Shown here in pieces: positions 14,470 to 19,096 of a DNA stretch of 19,096 nucleotides. A program made the position numbers and the translations under genes. The notes beneath the pieces were generated by a model, which worked only from the letters and a program-made list of their open reading frames with translations, was not told the DNA's origin and did not search any database. Every line of letters starts with the position of its first letter. Within the stretch, counting starts at the first letter, position 1. This DNA is from CAYMJK01 sp043101635 (GTDB lineage: Bacteria > Planctomycetota > Phycisphaerae > Phycisphaerales > UBA1924): contig JBICIE010000323.1 in assembly GCA_043101635.1 (NCBI GenBank), positions 1 to 19,096 on the forward strand, in the 5' to 3' direction.

Positions 14470-14484
14470 CCCCCGATCCGGGGG
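14470..14484 (+). terminator. Candidate hairpin after the HPF/RaiA gene
   Basis: CCCCCG (14470-14475) pairs with CGGGGG (14479-14484) across ATC, 31 bases after the stop codon. The element ATCCGGGGG is repeated at 14497-14505. No T-tract follows, so it may be only a pause site or part of the leader of the next gene. Confidence 0.3.
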
Positions 14485-14586
14485 TCCGCCACCTCAATCC
14501 GGGGGCGGCCCGGCCCGATGAATGAGCCATAGGGGGCCCGGACCCAGCGAAGCCGTGGCCGCTTCGTGGACGGGGAGGTCGGCAGG

Positions 14587-16518
14587 ATGAGTTTGTCAGA
14601 ACGTGTGCTTTCGTGCCGGTCGCTGCCGACGCTGCCGGCGGTGGCGGTCGAGGTGCTGCGCCTGACGCGCGACCCGGGCGCCTCGGTCAAACGGATGGCC
14701 AAGGTCGTCCAGAGCGACCAGGGGCTGGCCGCCAAGGTGCTCAAGACCGTCAACAGCCCGCTGTACGGTCTCAGCGAGCCGTGCAAGACCATCGAACGGG
14801 CACTGGCCTACCTGGGCCAGAACGCGGTCAAGTCGATCGTGCTGGGCTTCAGCCTGATCGACAGCGCCAGGGACGTGCCCTCGGAGCACGGCTTCGACAT
14901 CGAGCAGTACTGGAAGCGGGTGATCTACAGCGCCGCGGCGGCCCGGCAGGTGGCGTCGCAGACCCTGGCGTGCGACCCGGACGAGGCCTTCACGGGCGGG
15001 CTGTTCCAGGACATGGGGATGCTCGCGATGGCGGTCGCCCTGGGCGAGGAGTACGGTCCGCTGCTTCGCGAGGCCCGGCGGCACGCCCAGTTGCCCGAGA
15101 TCGAGCGCCACGAACTGGGGTTCGATCACACCGAGGTCGGCGCCGCCCTGGCCGAGCGGTGGCGCCTGCCGCAGTCGATGATCGAGTGCGTCCACCATCA
15201 TCACCTGCCGGAGCGGGCCGCGCCCGATCACCGGTCGATGGTGTGCGCGATCGCCTTCGGGCGGCAGCTTGCCAGCGAACTGCTGGCGCCGGCAGAGCGG
15301 CGCTCGCTGTCGGGCCTGCGGGCCACCTACGGCGACTGGTTCGGCTGCGCCCGGATGAACATGGCCGACCTGATCGGCAAGGTCACCGAGGACGCCACCG
15401 AGATGGCGCGCGTCTTCGAGAAGAGCCTCGACGAGATCTGCGACCTTGATGACATTCTGGCGGAAGCCCAGGAGCAACTCGTCGACCACCAACTCAGCGT
15501 GGCCCGCGAGGCCGACCACCTGCTCGAGCAGACCATCACCGACGCGTTGACCGGGGTCCGCAACCGCAAGAGCTTCGACGAGACGCTGGCGCGGTTGTTC
15601 GCCGGCGATGAGCCGCTGACGGTGCTGTTCATCGACGCCGACCGGTTCAAGTCGGTCAACGACACGCACGGCCACGCCGCGGGCGACGCGGTGCTGAAGG
15701 AGCTTGCCGAGCGCATGACGCGGGCCGTCGGCGGCCGGGGGACGGTGTTCCGCTACGGCGGGGAGGAGTTTGCGGTGCTGGCCCCTGGCGCCGGGCCTGC
15801 GGACGCCGCCGAACTCGGCGAGCAGGTGCGCCAGGCGGTGCGGGCAGCGCCTTTCGACATCAGCATGGCCCACGGCCCGGCGGATCTGGCGGTGACGATC
15901 AGCGTGGGCGTGGCGACGCACACAGCGCAGGCGCCGGCGCCGTCGGGCGAGGAGCTGGTCCGGGCCGCCGACGACGCCGTGTACCAGTCCAAGCAGGCCG
16001 GGCGCGACCGCGTGACGGTTGCGGGAACACATCCGTGCGCTGCCGAGTCTGCCCCGGAGCCGGAGGCCGCGGAGCCGGAGGACGCGGAGCCGGATCGGGC
16101 GCCGGAGGCCTTCGAGCCGGTGTGCATCCTGCTGGTGGAAGACGACGCCCTGGCCGCGGCGGTAATCCGGGCCAAGCTGGCGCGCCGACCGGATGTGGCG
16201 GTCGTGTGGCAGAGGAGCGGGGCGGGCGCCCGGAGCTACATCGAGGCCTGCGACCGCGGCGAGCAGACGCCGCCGGACCTGATGCTGTGCGACATGCGCC
16301 TGGAGCGACACGAGACGGGGGTGGAGGTGATCCGCGCAGTCCGCCAGAGCGTCACGCTGGCGTCGATCCCGATCTGGGCCATGAGCGCCTCGGAGGCGGG
16401 CGAGGACGCCCGGGCTGGGGCCGAGGCCGGCGCCGACAGCTTCCACGCCAAGGACCGGATCATCGGGTCGCTGCCGCAGTGGATCGACGACCTGGTCGCA
16501 ACGGCCCGGGCGGCGTGA
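14587..16518 (+). CDS. HDOD - GGDEF - receiver signalling protein (putative diguanylate cyclase)
   Basis: A 643-residue cytosolic signalling protein. The HDOD domain (about 8-205) has SLPTLPAVAVEVL, VNSPLYGL and GLFQDMGML, where Gln replaces the HD-domain His as usual for HDOD. A predicted coiled linker (about 270-315) leads into a GGDEF domain (about 316-478) with Asp350 in FIDADRFKSVND and an intact GGEEF at 391-395, so c-di-GMP synthesis is plausible. No RxxD inhibitory site precedes it. An acidic Glu/Pro/Ala linker (488-510) joins a receiver (512-640) with Asp519, Asp520, phosphoacceptor Asp569, Ser600 and Lys622. A receiver at the C-terminus is uncommon. The ATG at 14587 is preferred (GGAGG eight bases upstream) over a GTG at 14566. 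No partner kinase is present in the window. Confidence 0.92.
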   Translation: MSLSERVLSCRSLPTLPAVAVEVLRLTRDPGASVKRMAKVVQSDQGLAAKVLKTVNSPLYGLSEPCKTIERALAYLGQNAVKSIVLGFSLIDSARDVPSEHGFDIEQYWKRVIYSAAAARQVASQTLACDPDEAFTGGLFQDMGMLAMAVALGEEYGPLLREARRHAQLPEIERHELGFDHTEVGAALAERWRLPQSMIECVHHHHLPERAAPDHRSMVCAIAFGRQLASELLAPAERRSLSGLRATYGDWFGCARMNMADLIGKVTEDATEMARVFEKSLDEICDLDDILAEAQEQLVDHQLSVAREADHLLEQTITDALTGVRNRKSFDETLARLFAGDEPLTVLFIDADRFKSVNDTHGHAAGDAVLKELAERMTRAVGGRGTVFRYGGEEFAVLAPGAGPADAAELGEQVRQAVRAAPFDISMAHGPADLAVTISVGVATHTAQAPAPSGEELVRAADDAVYQSKQAGRDRVTVAGTHPCAAESAPEPEAAEPEDAEPDRAPEAFEPVCILLVEDDALAAAVIRAKLARRPDVAVVWQRSGAGARSYIEACDRGEQTPPDLMLCDMRLERHETGVEVIRAVRQSVTLASIPIWAMSASEAGEDARAGAEAGADSFHAKDRIIGSLPQWIDDLVATARAA

Positions 16519-16659
16519 GCGCAAGCGTCTGAGATCCCTTTCATGCGACGGAACGCGGTTGGCGCGGCGCCCGCCGGGCGTAGCATCGGCCGCCGGGCCA
16601 ATTTCGGGCGCCAACCCAAGGCGCCGGCGCCGGCCGTCCGATAGATCGATTGCGCCTGC

Positions 16660-17076
16660 ATGTCACACTACCTCGTCAAGGCCAGGCCGATTCCGGAGAA
16701 GCTGGCGGAGCTGCGCGCCCGCATTGCCCACGGCGAGATCGTCAAGATGATCCCGTTCGGACGCGGGCTGCACAACTCCCTGAGCGACGCTCGGCTGGAC
16801 GAGCGGGGCTGGGCCCTGTGGGAGGAGCTGGACTTCTGCACCCCGCCGCTGAAGATCGAGCGCGAGGCCGTGCTGGACGAGTACTTCGAGAGCTTCAAGG
16901 TCGAGCCGGTCGAGCAGGGCGAGGGCTGGGCCCAGATCCGCACGCTGCCGCGACTGCTGCACTCGGAGATCCCCGTTCCCAAGGCGCGGAAGGCGGCGAC
17001 GAGCCCGCCCGGCGGCGCGCGGAAGAAGGCCGCGCGGAAGGCCGGGCGCAAGACGGCGCCGCGCCGGGCCGAGTAA
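16660..17076 (+). CDS. Conserved-looking hypothetical protein with basic histone-H1-like tail
   Basis: A 138-residue protein I cannot assign to a named family. Residues 1-100 look like a compact soluble domain, with YLVKARPIPEKLAELRARI, IPFGRGLHNSL, WALWEELDFCTPPL and a VLDEYFESFKVEP segment; there is no signal peptide or membrane span. The tail (108-138) is Lys/Arg/Ala/Pro-rich, with 12 basic residues out of 31 in KKAARKAGRKTAPRR-like repeats, as in bacterial H1-like proteins. That suggests nucleic-acid binding, though the globular part shows no DNA-binding motif I recognise. The ATG at 16660 is the natural start but lacks a Shine-Dalgarno sequence. The 141 bp upstream hold no clear promoter. 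A hairpin terminator follows at 17101-17125. Confidence 0.72.
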   Translation: MSHYLVKARPIPEKLAELRARIAHGEIVKMIPFGRGLHNSLSDARLDERGWALWEELDFCTPPLKIEREAVLDEYFESFKVEPVEQGEGWAQIRTLPRLLHSEIPVPKARKAATSPPGGARKKAARKAGRKTAPRRAE

Positions 17077-17100
17077 GGCGTGGCGCGCGGCGCATAAGAA

Positions 17101-17125
17101 GGCCCCGCTCAAAGCGAGCGGGGCC
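17101..17125. terminator. Bidirectional hairpin terminator between convergent genes
   Basis: A perfect 10-bp stem, GGCCCCGCTC (17101-17110) with GAGCGGGGCC (17116-17125), closes the loop AAAGC. On the minus strand it is followed by TTCTTATG, the better tail, so it mainly serves the large secreted gene ending at 17155. On the plus strand it lies 24 bases after the hypothetical gene and has no T-tract. Confidence 0.75.
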
Positions 17126-17154
17126 ATGGTCGCAATCAGGATATCAGACCGGAC

Positions 17155-19096
17155 TCAGTTCGCGACGCCGAACTCGCCGACGGCGAAGTCGGTGACACCA
17201 TCGGTCGTGCGGACCTCGACGTTCTCGACACCGCCGCAGAAGGCGTAGCCGGCAGCGCCCGAGGAGCCGTCGATGGTTTCGACAACGCTCCGGGTCTCGC
17301 TGCCGAGAGAGCCGGTGATCTCGAACTCGATCAGGGCGAACGGATTGGGCTCGGCATAGAGGTAGAACGCGGTGTTCCCCGCCGGCGCGCCGACGTTGAC
17401 GATGGGCGAGCCGTTGGTGTAGTACACGCTGCCGGTGTAGCCGTGGCTCCAGGTGCCCCAGCCGCCGCCGATGACGCGGTGGCTGCAGGGGATGTCGAAG
17501 GTGATGTCGCCGATGGAGGTCGGAACCGTGGTGACATCACTGAACGTCGGGCGCGGATCAACCACAGACTCCATCGTCTCGCCGCAGATCACGCTCGGGG
17601 GCGCCTCGACGCCGAGCTGGATCAACTCGAGTTCGGGGCAGCCGCCTGCGGCCACGAACGCCGCAAACTCGTTCTGGAAGCACATGAAGTCCATGAAGTC
17701 GATGGAGGTCGACTCGTCACAGTCGGCGTAGCAGTCGCCCGCGGCGTAGGCGTTCTGGAAGCAGAGGAAGTCGAAGAAGTCGAGCTCGCCTGACTGGTCG
17801 CAGTCGGGGTAGCAGAAGGGGCGCGGTGGCCCCCCGCCGGGCTCGGCCGTGCGGAGCCAGCGGATCTGGCTGGTGGCCACATCGAGCATGGCGCCGGTCT
17901 GCATGGAATCGTAATCGAAGCCGTTGACGAGCGTGCGCCCGCCGGCGGTCACGATGGCGCCCACGATGGAACCCGCGGAATCGAAGACGCCGATCACCTC
18001 CGGGGCTCCGGCCACGCAGATCGCATCGACGGACAGTTCGTCGCCGTTGTCGTTCCACGGGGACGGGGCCGGATCGACCGGAACCTGCGTCAGCGCGCCC
18101 CACGACGGGTGCGGCGCCGCCTCGGCGAAAACCGGACGCGGATCGAAGAAGTCGACCGTGGCGGAGACGCCGAAGGCCGCCTGCAGCACCGGGTCGGCGT
18201 CCAGGTTCCAGTAGCTCATATGCACGCGCCCGCCGCCGTCGATGTAATCGGCAATGGCGTCGGAGGTCGAGGCCGCGAAGCCGTTGGACGGGTTGTCAAT
18301 GGTCACCATGCGCCACGGCATCGTGGGCAGGGCCGCCTCAAGGCTGGCGCCGTCAACGGTAATCAGCGGGTTCAGGCCCGCGGCGACCGTGGCGTCGGCG
18401 CCGACGTGATCGTTCGTGCTCCAGTCGAGCACCAGGGCGTTCGGAGCGACCATGCCAACCTCGACCCACTGCATCTGCGACTGGAGCAGGGCCTGGACCT
18501 GGTCGGCGGTCTTGGTGTCGTACTCGAAGCCGTTGCAGAGGGTGACGCCGGCGCCGCCGGCGCCTTCGCCGACGACGGTTGCGCCCGGGCCAGCCGGGTC
18601 GATGTGCGTGGAGACGGTCTCGCCATCGAGATTCGGGGTCAGCTCGTCGCCGTTGTCGTTCCACGGGTCGGGGATGCTCCCGTCGACGAGCACGGGTGAC
18701 GCCGCGCCGGCCCAACTCGGGTGCCCGGCGTTGTCGTGAATGTCGAACGCCGTGAAGGTATCGACGGTCGAGGCGACATCCATGCTGGCCTGCAGGGCCG
18801 GATCGCTGTCGAGGTTCCAGTACGCGAAGTGGACCTTGCCGCCGGCGCCGGTGAAGGCGTCGATGGCGCCGGCCAGACCGCCGTCGGCGAAGCAGCATGC
18901 GTTGTCATAGATGGCGATGTCGTAGACGCCCGGGCCCTTGGCGAGTTCGACCTGGAACGAGATCTCGTCGAACACTTCCGTTATGGCGAAGCCCGCGCTG
19001 GCGGCGGCGGTGCGGGCGTGGCCGAAGCCCGAGCCGGAGTCATTGATCCAGAGCAGCGCGGTTTGCGCCGGCGCCCCCGTTGCGCTGGCGCAAACC
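17155..19096 (-). CDS. Large secreted protein: duplicated ~203-residue domain, internal GC-type dockerin, C-terminal domain (5'-truncated)
   Basis: The frame is open to the right window edge (first whole codon at 19095, 646 residues visible). The GTG at 18975 lies inside the first domain, so the start and probably the signal peptide are outside. Numbered from codon 19095, domain 1 covers about 13-213 and domain 2 about 220-415. They align as a tandem duplication: VHFAYWNLDSDP / VHMSYWNLDADP, HPSWAG / HPSWGA, PWNDNGDEL twice and LCNGFEYD / LVNGFDYD. The ALLWINDSGSG and YDIAIYDNACC strands suggest a ThuA- or glutamine-amidotransferase-like fold, but no catalytic set is clear. A dockerin pair follows at about 428-480 (DCDQSGELDFFDFLCFQN, DCDESTSIDFMDFMCFQN). 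About 165 further residues then include GGGWGTWSHGYTGSVYYTNG and AFYLYAEPNPFALIEF, a pattern seen in exported proteins. Function unknown. Confidence 0.82.
   Translation of the reverse strand, partial: VCASATGAPAQTALLWINDSGSGFGHARTAAASAGFAITEVFDEISFQVELAKGPGVYDIAIYDNACCFADGGLAGAIDAFTGAGGKVHFAYWNLDSDPALQASMDVASTVDTFTAFDIHDNAGHPSWAGAASPVLVDGSIPDPWNDNGDELTPNLDGETVSTHIDPAGPGATVVGEGAGGAGVTLCNGFEYDTKTADQVQALLQSQMQWVEVGMVAPNALVLDWSTNDHVGADATVAAGLNPLITVDGASLEAALPTMPWRMVTIDNPSNGFAASTSDAIADYIDGGGRVHMSYWNLDADPVLQAAFGVSATVDFFDPRPVFAEAAPHPSWGALTQVPVDPAPSPWNDNGDELSVDAICVAGAPEVIGVFDSAGSIVGAIVTAGGRTLVNGFDYDSMQTGAMLDVATSQIRWLRTAEPGGGPPRPFCYPDCDQSGELDFFDFLCFQNAYAAGDCYADCDESTSIDFMDFMCFQNEFAAFVAAGGCPELELIQLGVEAPPSVICGETMESVVDPRPTFSDVTTVPTSIGDITFDIPCSHRVIGGGWGTWSHGYTGSVYYTNGSPIVNVGAPAGNTAFYLYAEPNPFALIEFEITGSLGSETRSVVETIDGSSGAAGYAFCGGVENVEVRTTDGVTDFAVGEFGVAN
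17671..17805. repeat. Tandem 54-bp dockerin-coding repeat, second locus
   Basis: The units at 17671-17724 and 17752-17805 share GTTCTGGAAGCA and GAAGTC words at the same 81-bp offset as the pair at 12007-12141. They encode the two internal calcium loops of the large secreted protein. Confidence 0.7.

Noticed and set aside
14596..16614. 672-residue minus-strand open frame
   Set aside because: It is an exact antisense shadow of the HDOD-GGDEF-receiver gene and lacks domains or a ribosome-binding site.
16558..16615. Inverted repeat GTTGGCGC / GCGCCAAC before the basic-tailed gene
   Set aside because: Only 8 bp with a loop above 40 bases, which is expected by chance in DNA this GC-rich.
17155..18975. 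Taking the GTG at 18975 as the true start of the large secreted protein
   Set aside because: The frame continues upstream with a fitting strand (ALLWINDSGSG) that aligns with the start of the second repeat, so the gene is cut by the window edge.
1..19096. CRISPR array, tRNA/rRNA genes, insertion sequences or phage genes
   Set aside because: No regularly spaced repeats, cloverleaf-like segments, transposase motifs or terminal inverted repeats were seen on reading both strands.

Overview
The window is about 19 kb of very GC-rich bacterial DNA. It most likely comes from a planctomycete of the Phycisphaerae type. The strongest lineage clue is a pair of secreted proteins carrying paired, cysteine-containing dockerin-like repeats (DCDxSxxLDxFDFLCFQN). 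These match what is usually called the 'GC-type dockerin' of Phycisphaerales. A GldFG/DUF4340 ABC system and HDOD and SpoIIE signalling proteins fit that reading. No tRNA, rRNA, CRISPR array, transposase or phage gene was seen, so this looks like ordinary chromosome. Long open frames antisense to real genes are abundant and are a GC artefact.

Layout. 1-1695 (+): glutamine-dependent NAD synthetase, cut by the window start. 1736-4494 (-): an operon read right to left, made of a glutamyl-Q-tRNA(Asp) synthetase homologue, a membrane-anchored DUF192 protein and a SpoIIE/RsbU-type phosphatase. The phosphatase is preceded by a foldable leader that could hide its ribosome-binding site. 4571-6116 (+): pterin-4a-carbinolamine dehydratase, then a secreted seven-repeat FG-GAP (VCBS) propeller. 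6134-11697 (-): a tight five-gene operon of ABC ATPase, ABC-2 permease, GldG-like protein, DUF4340 protein and TIGR01777-type epimerase.

11983-12924 (-): a secreted protein with a C-terminal dockerin pair. 12996-13619 (-): an XRE-cupin regulator. Divergent from it is a 55-residue single-span membrane protein (13734-13901, +) with its own sigma70-like promoter, Shine-Dalgarno sequence and intrinsic terminator. Repeated GCGGAT half-sites lie in the shared promoter region. 14121-16518 (+): a short HPF/RaiA-type ribosome-associated protein and an HDOD-GGDEF-receiver protein. 16660-17076 (+): an unrecognised protein with a histone-H1-like basic tail. 17155 to the right edge (-): a large secreted protein made of a tandemly duplicated domain of about 203 residues, an internal dockerin pair and a further C-terminal domain. 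It is cut by the window end.

The best candidates for something undescribed are three. The first is the XRE-cupin / small membrane protein regulatory pair. The second is the duplicated-domain secreted protein with an internal dockerin. The third is the structured leader in front of the SpoIIE-type phosphatase. All functional links are inferred from sequence alone.
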